Shown here piece by piece: positions 42,444-52,927 of a stretch of 64,000 nucleotides of DNA. Position numbers and translations under genes: made by a program. Positions within the stretch are counted from its first letter, which is position 1, and each line of letters begins with the position of its first letter. The notes under the pieces were generated by a model, which searched no databases, was not told where the DNA came from, and saw only the letters and a list, made by a program, of their open reading frames with translations. Source of the DNA: Archangium lansingense (GTDB lineage: Bacteria; Myxococcota; Myxococcia; Myxococcales; Myxococcaceae); assembly GCF_026626635.1 (NCBI RefSeq), contig NZ_JAPNKA010000001.1, positions 7,378,001 to 7,442,000 on the forward strand, read 5' to 3'.

Positions 42444-45400
42444 TCACCGTTCCCTCCGAGCCGCGAGGCGCTGCCCCACCCGCTCCTGCACTCCATGGAC
42501 GAGTGCGTAGAAGGTGGGCAGAGCCAGCAGCGTAAAGAGCGTCGAGGTGAGCAGGCCTCCCACCATCACCACGGCCAGCGGACGTTCGATCTCCGTCCCG
42601 TGGAGCGGCAGCACCAGCAGGGGCAGCAGGCCGAGGATGGCCGTTCCCGCCGTCATCAGCTTGGGCCGCACGCGGCCGATACTGGCCTCGCGCACAGCCT
42701 CCGGGAAGGGCTTGCCTTCCGCCATGAGCCCCTTCGTCTGGGCCACCAGCACCAGGCCGTTCTGCACCGCGATGCCGAACAGACCGATGAGGCCCACGAG
42801 GCTGGACACGTTCCACGTCTCCCCGGTCAGCAGCAGCGCGAGGATGCCGCCCACGAACGCATCCGGCAGGGTAGCAAGGATGACGAGCGCCTCGGCCAAT
42901 GAGCCCAGCGCCAGGTACAGCAGGAGGAAGACAGCGAGCAGCGCCACCGCGATGGCCACCAGGAGGGACTGCTGGGCACGCTCCTGGCTCTCCACCCGGC
43001 CGCCCACGTCGAGGAAGTAGCCCGTGGGCAGCTTCAGCTCCGCCGCCAACCGCTCGCGTACCTCCGCCGCCGTGCTTCCCAGGTCGCGTCCCGCCACGCT
43101 CGCCTCCACGGCGATACGGCGGCTCCCGGCCTCGCGGCGCACGCTCCCCGCGCCCGTCGTCTCCTCGATGGTGGCGAGCTGACTGAGGGGAATTCGGGAA
43201 CCATCATGTCCGTCCACCAGCAGGTTGCGGATGGCGTTGACGTCCCCTCGATGGTGGTCCGCCAGGCGCAACACGAGATCGAAGCGGCGCTGGCCCTGCC
43301 ACACCTGGGATTCCTGCTCACCCACGAGCCCCACGCGCACTGCCTGGATGACGTCGCCAGGAGTGAGGCCCACCCGAGCCACCGCGGCGCGGTTCACGTC
43401 GATACGGAGCTGCGGCAGCCCACTGAGCTTCTCCACGCGCAGATCCTCCACCCCCTTGACGCGCGCCATGACTGCACGAGCCCGCTCCCCGAGCACGGCG
43501 AGCTGCTCCAGGTCCGGGCCGAAGATGCGCACCGACACGTCTGCGGGGCTGCCCCCCAAGCCCTCGTCGATGCGCATGCCGAGAGGCGTAGTGAAGAGGA
43601 CAGACAGTCCGGGCACCTTCGCGACCGCCTCGCGCATGTCCGCCTCCAGTGCCTCCATGCTGCGCCGCCTGTCCTTCTTCAACACCACCAGCACGTCAGA
43701 GACGGTGTGCGGCATGGGGTCCTCGGTGCGCTCGGCCCGTCCCGTGCGGCGCACCACGTCTTCCACCTCGGGGAATTGGCGCAGCACGTCCTCCATGCGG
43801 TGGTTGAGCCGATCCACTTCTTCCAATGAGGCCTCGGGCGGCAGCATCGTCTGGAGGAGCAGCGCCCCCTCGTCCAGCTTCGGCATGAAGTCACTGCCCA
43901 CCGCGAAGGCGAGCCCCAGGGCCGGCACCGTGATGGCGAGAGCCACCACGCGCACGAGGCCAGCCCTCCGCATGCAGGCGTCGAGCACCGGGGCATACAC
44001 GGCCTTCACCTTGCGGATGAGCCCCACGTCTTCCGGCTGTCCCTCTTGCCGGGGCCGGAGGAAGAGCGCCGAGGCCACCGGCACCAACGTGAGGGCAAGC
44101 AGCAGCGAAGCGGCGAGACATGCCACCACCGCCGCCGCGAGCGGCTGGTACATGCGCCCTTCAATGCCCGACATGGCGAAGAGGGGGATGAAAACAGAGA
44201 CGACGATGAGGGTAGCGAAGGTGATGGGCCGGCCCACCTCACGTGCCGCCTTCAGCGCCTGCGACTTCCGGGCGGCCTTGTCGCTCCCCGCGCGAAGCCG
44301 ATGGACGATGTTCTCGGTGACGATGATCGCCGCGTCCACCAGCAGGCCCACCGCGATGGCCAGCCCGCCGAGCGTCATGGTGTTGATGCCCACTCCGGCG
44401 GCCTTCAGCAGCAGGCCCGCCAGCGCGAGCGAAAGCGGCAGCGTGAGGGTGACGATGGCCGCAGCGCGGATGTCACCCAGGAGGCCAAACAGGACGAGCA
44501 CCACCAGGAAGGCGCCGATGAGGATGGCCCGGCTGACACCTCCCAGTGAGGAGGACACCAGCTCCGACTGGTCGTACACGATGCGCAGACTGACTCCCGG
44601 CGGGAGGCTCGCCTTGAGGTCGGCAATGGCCTGACGCACGCCCTCCGCAACCTTCATGGTGTCCGCGCCGAACTGCTTGCTGATCCGGCAGCTCACCACC
44701 TCGCCCTCGAGCCGGTGGGCCATGCCGCGACGGATGGCGGGGGCCTCTCGCACGTCGGCCACGTCCCCGAGCAGCACGGGCGTCCCCCCACGCAGCGCCA
44801 CCACCGTGCCGCGCAAATCGTCCAGCGACTTCGCCCTCCCCACTGCCCGCACCGTCCACTCCATGGGCCCCTGCACCACGAAGCCACCCGAGGCGTTGAG
44901 ATTGGCGCCTTCCAGGGCGTGGTCCACCTCGTCCAGGGAGATGCCCCGAGCCACCATCTGCTCCGAGTCGAGCTGCACCTGATACTGGCGCAGGTAGCCG
45001 CCCAGCCGCTCCACACCCGCCACCCCAGGCACGGCGAGCAGCCGGTTCTTCACTTCGAACTCGGCCAGGTCGCGCAGGGTCATCAGGTCCACCGTCCCCG
45101 GCTCGGCCTCCAGGGTGAACTCGAACACCTCGTTGAGCCGCCCGGTGAGACTGGAGACGAGCGGCGCATCAGTGCCGGGCGGCAGCTCGCTGGTGGCCGC
45201 CGCCACGCGCTCCGCGACGAATTGACGGCTGCGGTAGTAGTCCGCGTCCGGCTCGAACTCCACCGTCACCTGGGTGACGCCGAGCTGCGAGGTGGAACGG
45301 ATGCGGCGCACGTCCGGCAGGCCCGCGAGCGCCACCTCCATCGGAATGGCCACGGCCGTCTCGAGCTCCTCCGCGCCCATGGCCGGGTTCTGCACGATGA

Positions 45401-45545
45401 CGTTGAAGATGGGCGCGGACAGGTCTGGGAAGACGTCGCGGCGCAAGCCCTTGAAGGCCACCACGCCGAAAGCGGAGAGGGCCAGGGCCAGCACCACCGT
45501 GAGGCCGGGACGCGAGAAGGAGGCCTTGAGGGTTTGCGCAATCAC
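42444..45545 (-). CDS. Heavy-metal efflux RND pump, CusA/CzcA family
   Basis: Proton-driven inner-membrane pump of a tripartite efflux system for metal ions. 1033 residues, GTG start with AGGAG seven bases upstream. It has the N-terminal helix, two large periplasmic loops and 12 membrane helices. The helix-4 motif AIAVGLLVDAAIIVTENIVHR carries the proton-relay aspartate of HME-RND pumps. The metal (copper/silver, or zinc/cobalt/cadmium) cannot be decided by eye. It is the last gene of the operon, 12 bases after the adaptor gene. Confidence 0.93.
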   Translation of the reverse strand: MIAQTLKASFSRPGLTVVLALALSAFGVVAFKGLRRDVFPDLSAPIFNVIVQNPAMGAEELETAVAIPMEVALAGLPDVRRIRSTSQLGVTQVTVEFEPDADYYRSRQFVAERVAAATSELPPGTDAPLVSSLTGRLNEVFEFTLEAEPGTVDLMTLRDLAEFEVKNRLLAVPGVAGVERLGGYLRQYQVQLDSEQMVARGISLDEVDHALEGANLNASGGFVVQGPMEWTVRAVGRAKSLDDLRGTVVALRGGTPVLLGDVADVREAPAIRRGMAHRLEGEVVSCRISKQFGADTMKVAEGVRQAIADLKASLPPGVSLRIVYDQSELVSSSLGGVSRAILIGAFLVVLVLFGLLGDIRAAAIVTLTLPLSLALAGLLLKAAGVGINTMTLGGLAIAVGLLVDAAIIVTENIVHRLRAGSDKAARKSQALKAAREVGRPITFATLIVVSVFIPLFAMSGIEGRMYQPLAAAVVACLAASLLLALTLVPVASALFLRPRQEGQPEDVGLIRKVKAVYAPVLDACMRRAGLVRVVALAITVPALGLAFAVGSDFMPKLDEGALLLQTMLPPEASLEEVDRLNHRMEDVLRQFPEVEDVVRRTGRAERTEDPMPHTVSDVLVVLKKDRRRSMEALEADMREAVAKVPGLSVLFTTPLGMRIDEGLGGSPADVSVRIFGPDLEQLAVLGERARAVMARVKGVEDLRVEKLSGLPQLRIDVNRAAVARVGLTPGDVIQAVRVGLVGEQESQVWQGQRRFDLVLRLADHHRGDVNAIRNLLVDGHDGSRIPLSQLATIEETTGAGSVRREAGSRRIAVEASVAGRDLGSTAAEVRERLAAELKLPTGYFLDVGGRVESQERAQQSLLVAIAVALLAVFLLLYLALGSLAEALVILATLPDAFVGGILALLLTGETWNVSSLVGLIGLFGIAVQNGLVLVAQTKGLMAEGKPFPEAVREASIGRVRPKLMTAGTAILGLLPLLVLPLHGTEIERPLAVVMVGGLLTSTLFTLLALPTFYALVHGVQERVGQRLAARRER

Positions 45546-45557
45546 GAGAGGCTCCTG

Positions 45558-46748
45558 TCAGTGCTCATGGTGCTCGCCCTCGCCGCGTGACTTCTCCACC
45601 TCGGCCTTGATGAGGAAAGCCCCTTCCACCACCACCTGCTCGCCAACCTTGAGGCCCGAGAGCACCTCCACGTCTCCTCCCAGGGTGCGGCCACGCCCCA
45701 CCTGCCGCCGCTCGAAGGTGCCCTCCCCTTTGGGAAGGAAGGCGAACCAGCCATTCTCCAGCCGCTGAAGGGCCGCGGCCGGGATGGTGGTGACAGTTGC
45801 GCCCTGCTCTCCCAATGGGATGAAGGCCGAGGCGGACATGCCCGGCCTCAGCACCCCGTCGGGGTTGTCCAACTCCAACCGCACGGGGATGGTGCGCGAG
45901 GCCAGGTCTACCCGCTGCCCGATGAAGCCCACCTTCGCGGTGAAGTCCTTGCCGGGAATCGCGGCGAAGGAGATGCGCGCGAGGGCTCCAGGCTGAATGC
46001 GCACCGCATCCCGCTCGAAGGCATGCACGGTGAGCCACAAGCGCGACAGATCCCCGACATGAAAGAGGCTCTGGGACGGATCAGCCATCTGCCCCATCAC
46101 GGCGTGGCGCTCGATGACCGTGCCGGCCACGGGCGAGCGCAGGGTGAAGCCCGCGGTCCCCCGGGCACTGGCCGCTTCCTGGGAATCCACTCCGAGTGCT
46201 AGGAGCCCCGACCGTGCCGCCGCCAGCTCGGCCTCGGCCGCGGCCGCTTCGGTTTCGGCGGCCTGCACGTCCTTCTGGGCCACGATGCGCTCGGCCCCCA
46301 GGGTGCGCTTGCGCTCCGCTGTCTGTTGAGCGGCGCTCGCGCGGGCCTGGGCTGTCTGGAGGGTCGCACGCGCCTTGCCCAGCTCTGGGCTTTGCAGATC
46401 CACCAGCGGCTGGCCCTTCTTCACCTGCTGGCCCGGCGAGGCCAGGAGGGAGATCACCCGCGCGGGGATGGGCGAGGCCACTTCGGCATAGGCGTCCTCA
46501 TTCACCCCCAGCTCGCCCAGGGCCGTGACACCTTCACCCCCGGGGCGCTGCTGCACCGGGGCCATGGTGACGCGCAAGTCCCGCAGCATCTCCGGGTCGA
46601 TGTGGACGAGGGAGTCCTCTTCGCCCTCGCGGTGGCCGTGCGTCTCGGCTTTCTGCTCGTGAGCATGCTCCTCTTCATGCGGAGGCGTCTCACGCTTGCA
46701 GGCGCAGAGTCCCAGGAAGAAAGCCAGGAGGACATGGAGGGGCTTCAT
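45558..46748 (-). CDS. Periplasmic adaptor (membrane fusion) protein, CusB/CzcB type, lipoprotein
   Basis: 396 residues: a lipoprotein signal (LLAFFLGLCAC, cysteine near 15-17) and then a histidine-rich tract (HEEEHAHEQKAETHGHREG), typical of metal adaptors. After it come a barrel/lipoyl half (ASPIPARVISLLASPGQQVKKGQPL), a coiled-coil hairpin (residues 120-185), the second lipoyl half (LRSPVAGTVIERHAV) and a C-terminal beta domain. It ends in GEGEHHEH, a second histidine cluster. The start overlaps the stop of the outer-membrane gene (ATGA). Confidence 0.92.
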   Translation of the reverse strand: MKPLHVLLAFFLGLCACKRETPPHEEEHAHEQKAETHGHREGEEDSLVHIDPEMLRDLRVTMAPVQQRPGGEGVTALGELGVNEDAYAEVASPIPARVISLLASPGQQVKKGQPLVDLQSPELGKARATLQTAQARASAAQQTAERKRTLGAERIVAQKDVQAAETEAAAAEAELAAARSGLLALGVDSQEAASARGTAGFTLRSPVAGTVIERHAVMGQMADPSQSLFHVGDLSRLWLTVHAFERDAVRIQPGALARISFAAIPGKDFTAKVGFIGQRVDLASRTIPVRLELDNPDGVLRPGMSASAFIPLGEQGATVTTIPAAALQRLENGWFAFLPKGEGTFERRQVGRGRTLGGDVEVLSGLKVGEQVVVEGAFLIKAEVEKSRGEGEHHEH

Positions 46749-47974
46749 CGAAGGGCTCCGGTCTGGAGGGTGAGTTGGACGCGGGAGAGAGCGGCTTGCA
46801 GCAGGCGGGTGAGGTAATCCGCGCGAGAGTCGAGGACGTCCCGGCGTACCAGGAGGAACTCAGCCAGTCCCATCTCCCCGGCCTCGTAGGACTTGCGCGC
46901 CAGCAGCTCGTTGTCCGCGAGCAACGGGAGGGCCTCGCGCTCCAGCAGCTCCACCGCCTCGCGCTCCTTGCGGTACTGGGCGAGAGCGGCCTGCACCTGA
47001 ACGGATTGGGCTCGGCGGGCAGCCTCCACTGCGACCTGGAGACGCCGCACCCGAGCCTCGCCCGCCACCCGAGCGGACTGCCCCCGAGCGAAGAGCGGCA
47101 GGGATACGCCCAGGGCCCCGACGATGGCACGCTCATCGCCCTCGTTCTCATAGCGGACCCCCACGTTGAGGTCGGGCCACGCGGAGCCCTCGCCCAGGCG
47201 CCGCTCCGCCCTCGCCTCCTCCAACTCCGCCACCAGGGAGGTGATGTCCGGACGCTCAGGCAGCGTGGACGGAAGCTCCACAGGCTGGGCAGCCAGGGCA
47301 CTCAAGTCGCCACGCAGTGCGAGAGCCTCATCAGCCGGCAGGCCGAGCAGTCCGCGGAGCTCCCCAAGAAGGGCGACCTCCGCCCCCTCGGCGCTCGCGA
47401 CCTCCGCCCGGGCACGAGCCAGGGCTACCCGCGCCACGTTGACGTCCACCACGGGCACGTCCCCGGCCTCGAATCGCCGCTGCGTGGAATGGGAGAAGTC
47501 CCGAGCGGTCTCTTCCGCTCCTCGCGCCAGGCGAAGCCGCTCCCGGGCATGCAGGGCCCGCAGGAAGGTGGCCGCCACGTCCCCGAGCACCAGCCGCTCC
47601 GTGTCCCGCTGGCGGGCCGTCTCCCGGGCAAGGCCGGCGCGGGCCGCATCGAGACGAGCGCCCCGCTTTCCGCCCAGCTCGACAGGTTGAGAGAGCCCCA
47701 CGACGACATTGGGTGCCCGTTCGCCGGTGGCCAGGGTGCGGGGGCCCGCTTCGAGCGCCAGCGTGGGGTTGTTGTGCAACACGGGGGAAGCCCCAGCCAC
47801 GGGCCCTTGCGCTTCGGCCACGCGGCCCGCGGCCTCCAACAAAGCCGGGGCACGCTGGCGGGCCAGGGACAGGGCTTCCTCCAGGGTGAGTTCAGCGGAC
47901 TGCGCCGCACCAGAGCACGGCCAGAGCAGCACGGCGGCGAGCCCGAGGGCTGCCGTCGCCAGACGGTGGAACAC
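46745..47974 (-). CDS. Outer-membrane efflux protein, TolC/CzcC family
   Basis: 409 residues, GTG start with GAGG seven bases away. A signal peptide (LATAALGLAAVLLWPCSGAAQSA) precedes two repeats of the TolC long-helix domain (LTLEEALSLARQRAPALLEA ..., YEAGEMGLAEFLLVRRDVLD). It forms the channel for the adaptor and pump encoded next. The cysteine at the end of its signal may be lipidated, but the site is not a clear lipobox. Confidence 0.9.
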   Translation of the reverse strand: MFHRLATAALGLAAVLLWPCSGAAQSAELTLEEALSLARQRAPALLEAAGRVAEAQGPVAGASPVLHNNPTLALEAGPRTLATGERAPNVVVGLSQPVELGGKRGARLDAARAGLARETARQRDTERLVLGDVAATFLRALHARERLRLARGAEETARDFSHSTQRRFEAGDVPVVDVNVARVALARARAEVASAEGAEVALLGELRGLLGLPADEALALRGDLSALAAQPVELPSTLPERPDITSLVAELEEARAERRLGEGSAWPDLNVGVRYENEGDERAIVGALGVSLPLFARGQSARVAGEARVRRLQVAVEAARRAQSVQVQAALAQYRKEREAVELLEREALPLLADNELLARKSYEAGEMGLAEFLLVRRDVLDSRADYLTRLLQAALSRVQLTLQTGALR

Positions 47975-48079
47975 GAGACACCTCGCGGATGTGGGCGAGC
48001 ATCAAGGGCGAGGCGCAACCCAGGACGACCAGGGCACACCACTCCTGCTGACGCTCAAGGCGGATAGGCGAACAGAGCC

Positions 48080-48388
48080 TTACGCGAGGGACACTATTGG
48101 GACGTGCTGGATGTCCCCCACATCGGCGGATGAGGGCTCGTCCTCTTCGTGCCTGACGGCAGGAGGAGGCTTCGGAGCCATCGGGATGGTCGAGGGGATG
48201 GGGGCGACGACCATCAGGCGCGCGTGAGCGCAGCAGACGCAATCGGTGCAGTCCGGAGCACACTGCCCGCTCTCGTCATCATCTGGACAGCTCTGCATGC
48301 ACACGTCACCCGAGCTGGTGGGCGACAACAGGCCACCACCGACCGGGGTGAACAGCAGGAGGCTGAGGACGAACCAGATGCGGAGCAC
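48080..48388 (-). CDS. Small exported cysteine-rich protein at the head of the efflux operon
   Basis: 102 residues. The GTG at 48388 has AGGAGG seven bases upstream; a GTG six codons earlier overlaps that site. An N-terminal hydrophobic signal (VLSLLLFTPVGGGLL) leads to a cluster of eight cysteines within about 30 residues, with acidic residues between (CMQSCPDDDESGQC, CTDCVCCAH). A proline-rich, acidic tail follows. It resembles a metal-binding periplasmic peptide. It is the first gene before the TolC-type gene (105-base gap) and likely serves the efflux system as a metal sensor or scavenger (inference). Confidence 0.65.
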   Translation of the reverse strand: MLRIWFVLSLLLFTPVGGGLLSPTSSGDVCMQSCPDDDESGQCAPDCTDCVCCAHARLMVVAPIPSTIPMAPKPPPAVRHEEDEPSSADVGDIQHVPIVSLA

Positions 48389-48434
48389 TGGGATGCCTCC
48401 TAACACGTCGGCGAATAGCTTGCATCACCTTCGC

Positions 48435-48457
48435 GGCCAGCCCCCTGGCCACGTCAA
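48435..48457 (-). promoter_or_regulatory. Inverted repeat and -35-like element upstream of the efflux operon
   Basis: GGCCAG-CCCC-CTGGCC (48435-48450) directly abuts TTGACG read on the minus strand (48457-48452), about 65 bases before the GTG of the Cys-rich gene. The layout could be a metal-regulator site, but no -10 is clear. Confidence 0.25.
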
Positions 48458-48474
48458 GCCGCCCCCCTCCACTA

Positions 48475-48489
48475 TTAAGCAGGGCTTAA
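48475..48489. promoter_or_regulatory. LysR-type operator upstream of the aldo-keto reductase gene
   Basis: Perfect palindrome TTAAGC-AGG-GCTTAA, which contains the T-N11-A pattern of LysR-family boxes. It is repeated, with about 70 bases of similar following sequence, in front of the alcohol dehydrogenase at 50384. Confidence 0.65.
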
Positions 48490-48594
48490 CAGCCCATTAC
48501 CTCCATGGCGCCTGGTCCTCGGTAGGACCGGGGCATATCTCTCTTCGAGTCACCCATTGACTCAATACAGCGACGAGCCTCGCAGCGGAGGTGA

Positions 48595-49617
<1,023 letters not shown>

Positions 49618-49639
49618 GATTCCGGGAGGACTTCGTGAG

Positions 49640-50310
49640 TCACACCGCGTGCGCGGCCAACTCCTTGGCCGCCTCGACGAAGAGGCGCAGCGACGGCGAG
49701 CGCTGCGCTCGGCTGGGGAAGTAGAGGAAGAAGCCCGGGACCGTGGGCGAGTAGGACTCGAGCACCCGTTGCAGCCGCCCGGTGCGTAGCTGCTCCGCCA
49801 CCCTGGGCTCCAGGACGTACGCCAGCCCCAGGCCCTGCTCTGCCAGAGCCACGCTCAGCTGACTGTCGTTGGTGACCACGCCCCCGCGTACCGGCACGCG
49901 CCAGTTTCTGCGGCCCTTCTCCAGCTCCCAGGCATAGAGCGCCCCGGTGGACTGCATGCGGAAGGTGATGCACTCGTGGCGCAGCAGATCCTCGGGACGC
50001 TGGGGCATGCCGTGGCGCGCGAGGTAGCCGGGCGCGCCCACCACCACGAAGCGGAAGGCGTCGGTGAGCCGCACCTGCACCATGTCGCACTCGATGGCCT
50101 CGCTCAGCCGCACGCCCGCGTCGTAGCCCTCCGCCACGATATCCATGAGACGATCCTCGATGACGGCCTCCACCTCGATTCGCGGGTGACGCGCGCGGAA
50201 GGTGGGGACCACCGGGGTGATGACGTAGGGCACCGCCGCCCGAGGCACTGACAGCCGGACGCGGCCCACCGTCTCTCCCGGTTGAGCTGAGGGAGGAGAG
50301 CCGTATTCAT
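49640..50310 (-). pseudogene. LysR-type regulator remnant lacking its DNA-binding domain
   Basis: From about 50281 the frame encodes a clear LysR effector-binding domain: GRVRLSVPRAAVPYVITPVV, IEVEAVIEDRLMDIVAEGYD, AGVRLSEAIECDMVQVRL, then the second lobe ending LFVEAAKELAAHAV (about 213 residues). The N-terminal helix-turn-helix (about 85 residues) is missing: upstream sequence has no similarity and only about 100 bases remain before the operator of the dehydrogenase. An ATG at 50310 in another frame begins MNTALLPQL, which could be the old start. A deletion has probably removed the HTH; the remnant may still be translated. Confidence 0.8.
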
Positions 50311-50383
50311 GGCGAGAGGACCTTCCGGTGCCGGGCCACCAGCACCAATACGACGACACTACCGCGAAGCTCGGGCCTCACTA

Positions 50384-50398
50384 TTAAGCACCGCTTAA
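50384..50398. promoter_or_regulatory. LysR-type operator upstream of the alcohol dehydrogenase gene
   Basis: Perfect palindrome TTAAGC-ACC-GCTTAA, same arms as the site at 48475, and followed by a closely similar AGCCTATT...CTCC and GGACCTGGGGCGTA region. It lies 103 bases before the ATG. Confidence 0.65.
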
Positions 50399-50501
50399 GA
50401 GCCTATTGGCTCCCCGGGACGTAGTCATCCGAGGACCTGGGGCGTACTTCTCTTGGTGAACGGGGCGCACCGGCCCCGGCACCACGGAGCTCTGGAGAAA
50501 C

Positions 50502-51545
50502 ATGCTCACTATCAATGCCTATGCGGCCACAGCCGCGACGAAGCCTCTCGGCCCGACGACCATTCAGCGTCGAGACCTTGGTCCGCACGACGTCCTCATC
50601 GAGATCAAGTTCTGCGGCATCTGCCACTCAGACATCCACCACACTCGCGGTGATTGGGGTTCGGCGACCTACCCCGTCGTCCCCGGCCACGAGATCGTCG
50701 GGCTCGTCGCCAAGGTTGGCGCCAAGGTCACCAGGCACGCCGTCGGCGACCGAGTCGGCGTCGGCTGTCTGGTCGACTCCTGCGGCGAGTGCGCGAACTG
50801 CCGCAAGGGTGAGGAGCAGCACTGCCTCAAGGGATTCACCGGGACCTACGGCGGAATCGGGAAGGACGGCCAACTCACCCAGGGCGGCTATTCCACCCAC
50901 ATCGTCGTAACCGAGGACTTCGTCCTCAAGATCCCCGAGGGCATCGAGCTCGACGCCGCCGCGCCGCTGCTGTGCGCCGGCATCACGACGTACGCGCCGC
51001 TGCGCCACTGGGGCGCCGGCCCCGGCAAGAAGGTGGCCGTCGTCGGTCTGGGCGGGCTCGGGCACATGGCCGTGAAGCTCGCGCACGCGATGGGGGCCGA
51101 GGTCACCGTCCTGTCGCAGTCGCTCAACAAGAAGGATGACGGCCTGCGCCTCGGTGCGGACCACTACTACGCCATGAGAGATCCGGAGACGTTCAAGAAG
51201 CTCGCCGGAACATTCGACCTCATCGTGAACACGGTGAGCGCGAAGCTCGACCTCGATGCCTACCTGTCCTTGCTGGCCCTGGACGGCACCCTGGTCAACG
51301 TGGGCGCACCCGCGGAGCCGCTCTCCGTCAACGTGTTCTCCCTCATCATGACTCGCCGGTCGTTCGCGGGTTCGCTGATCGGCGGCATCCGTCAGACCCA
51401 GGAGATGCTGAACTTCTGCGCCAGGCACCACATCGGCTCCGACATCGAGGTCATCCCGGCCAGCAAGATCAACGAGGCCTACGAGCGCGTGCTCGCCTCC
51501 GATGTCCGGTACCGGTTCGTGATCGATGCCGCGACCCTGAGATAG
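50502..51545 (+). CDS. Zinc-dependent NAD(P) alcohol dehydrogenase (YahK/cinnamyl type)
   Basis: 347 residues of the medium-chain dehydrogenase family. Catalytic zinc ligands lie in [11 protein letters not shown] and GHEIVG, the structural zinc site in [15 protein letters not shown], and the cofactor loop in [18 protein letters not shown]. The sequence fits the YahK/AdhA branch, which reduces short and aromatic aldehydes with NADPH. A LysR-type box like that of the aldo-keto reductase lies upstream, so both aldehyde reductases are probably induced together, as in detoxification of reactive carbonyls. Confidence 0.92.
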   Translation: MLTINAYAATAATKPLGPTTIQRRDLGPHDVLIEIKFCGICHSDIHHTRGDWGSATYPVVPGHEIVGLVAKVGAKVTRHAVGDRVGVGCLVDSCGECANCRKGEEQHCLKGFTGTYGGIGKDGQLTQGGYSTHIVVTEDFVLKIPEGIELDAAAPLLCAGITTYAPLRHWGAGPGKKVAVVGLGGLGHMAVKLAHAMGAEVTVLSQSLNKKDDGLRLGADHYYAMRDPETFKKLAGTFDLIVNTVSAKLDLDAYLSLLALDGTLVNVGAPAEPLSVNVFSLIMTRRSFAGSLIGGIRQTQEMLNFCARHHIGSDIEVIPASKINEAYERVLASDVRYRFVIDAATLR

Positions 51546-51588
51546 CGCCACGGCCCTGTCAGCCCCCCGGATTCACTCCCGCGTCCAC

Positions 51589-52062
51589 ATGCCCGCTTGC
51601 CCCTCCCTCCTCCTGCTGGTGCTGCTCTCTGCCCCGGCCCTGGCCGCCCCATCCATGCCGGAGGCGCTGCCGGCCCCTCCCCGCTTCGAGATGAAGGTGG
51701 ATGACCCCATGCTGGCCCCGGCGCCGCCCGCGTCCGATCAGGTGGGCAGCTGGGAGGAGGCACTCGGACTGCTGCGCGAGCGCTCCACGGACCTGCGCAC
51801 CGCTGAGGCCGGAATGGAGCGGGCCGAGGGGCGCTGGCGCCAAGCCCTCTCCGCTCTGCTGCCCAACGCGCGCGCCACCGCGGGCGTGGCCCTCGACATC
51901 CTGCACCCGGAGAACCCGGTGGTGGCCGGCGGTGGCGGCCTGGGCGCGGTGGCCGGCGGCACGAGCGGGCCGCCCTCACCCAGCGATCCTTCGAGATGGG
52001 CGCCTCCACCCAGCTGGACGTGGTGCGCGTGCGCCAGGACGTAGAGGTGGCGCGAGAGGCTC
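51589..52062 (+). pseudogene. Decayed TolC-family outer-membrane protein gene
   Basis: The first frame gives a signal peptide (LLLLVLLSAPALA) and the start of a TolC repeat (SWEEALGLLRERSTDLRTAE, LLPNARATAGVALDILHPENP) up to about 51960. From 51969 the next frame gives LTQRSFEMGASTQLDVVRVR and QDVEVAREALV, a downstream TolC helix. So a large internal part is gone and the halves are out of frame. The rest of the gene is absent and the TetR gene follows. No efflux partners remain. Confidence 0.75.
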
Positions 52063-52146
52063 TCGTAAGACGAAGAGGGCCTATCCGCAGCGCATGCACC
52101 TTGACGGGGCGCTCCTGGGACGGGCCCTGCAGGACCGGAGCGAGCG

Positions 52147-52806
52147 CTATCTCTTGCGCTCTTTGCGCCTCGGCCCCACGTCGGACCGGCTGGAGCCTGG
52201 CTCCCCACGCAATCGCAGACCGCCGACGAGGAATTCCGTGGTCTCGGCCGCGATGACATCCAGCGAATCGCCCAGAGTGATGGCGCGTCGTGCCGCCGCC
52301 ATGACACCGACCATCATCTCGACGACACGGCCGATGTCGGCCACAGGTCGGAAGACACCCGCGGAGATGCCCTGCTCCACGACGCGGCTGACGACGCTGA
52401 GCACGGGCGCGAAGCAGGAAGCGAGCGATGCGCTCACCTCCTCCGGCAACACGTCTTCCATGGTGTTGAGGACCGGGAGGCTCCGGGCGCCGGGCGCGAA
52501 GGCAGCCAGCTGACGCCGAACGACGAGGGCGAGCCGTTCTTCCGGATCGTCCACGCCCTCTGCCTCCTGGACGAGCTGGGCCACGAATGGCTCGACATCG
52601 GCCTTCACGACGGCGACGAGCAACGCGTCCTTGGTCGGCGCGTAGTTGTAGATCGTGTTCCTCGCGATCCCGGCGCGCCTCGCCACCGAGGCGAGGGTCA
52701 GCGCCCCGTAGCCCTCTTCCGCCATCGCCTCCAGGAAGCTGTCGCGCAGCCGCTTCCAGGTGGCCTCACGGTGCTCGGCGAGCGAGGGGGCGTCGATCCT
52801 GGGCAT
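52147..52806 (-). CDS. TetR-family regulator
   Basis: 219 residues. The N-terminal HTH reads ALTLASVARRAGIARNTIYN, YAPTKDALLVAVV (residues 35-68), then an all-helical ligand domain. The long C-terminus ends in basic residues (PRRKERKR). It is divergent from the FAD-monooxygenase gene; a perfect 25-base palindrome lies between them, the likely operator for both genes. The ligand would be the monooxygenase substrate (inference). Confidence 0.9.
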   Translation of the reverse strand: MPRIDAPSLAEHREATWKRLRDSFLEAMAEEGYGALTLASVARRAGIARNTIYNYAPTKDALLVAVVKADVEPFVAQLVQEAEGVDDPEERLALVVRRQLAAFAPGARSLPVLNTMEDVLPEEVSASLASCFAPVLSVVSRVVEQGISAGVFRPVADIGRVVEMMVGVMAAARRAITLGDSLDVIAAETTEFLVGGLRLRGEPGSSRSDVGPRRKERKR

Positions 52807-52853
52807 GCGGACAGCTTACACGCGAGGCGCCTCCCCGCAACGGGCCCGCTTGA

Positions 52854-52878
52854 GTTTTACGACGGTCCGTCGTAAAAC
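52854..52878. promoter_or_regulatory. Perfect 25-bp palindromic operator between tetR and the monooxygenase gene
   Basis: Arms GTTTTACGACGG and CCGTCGTAAAAC flank one T; all 12 pairs match. TetR proteins bind palindromes of this size as dimers. The core ACGACGG/CCGTCGT lies 50 bases before the monooxygenase ATG and 48 bases from the tetR ATG. Confidence 0.85.
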
Positions 52879-52927
52879 AAAAGCGTCCACTTCACGGCGG
52901 CTTCCACCGCCGAGGACAGGAGGCCTC

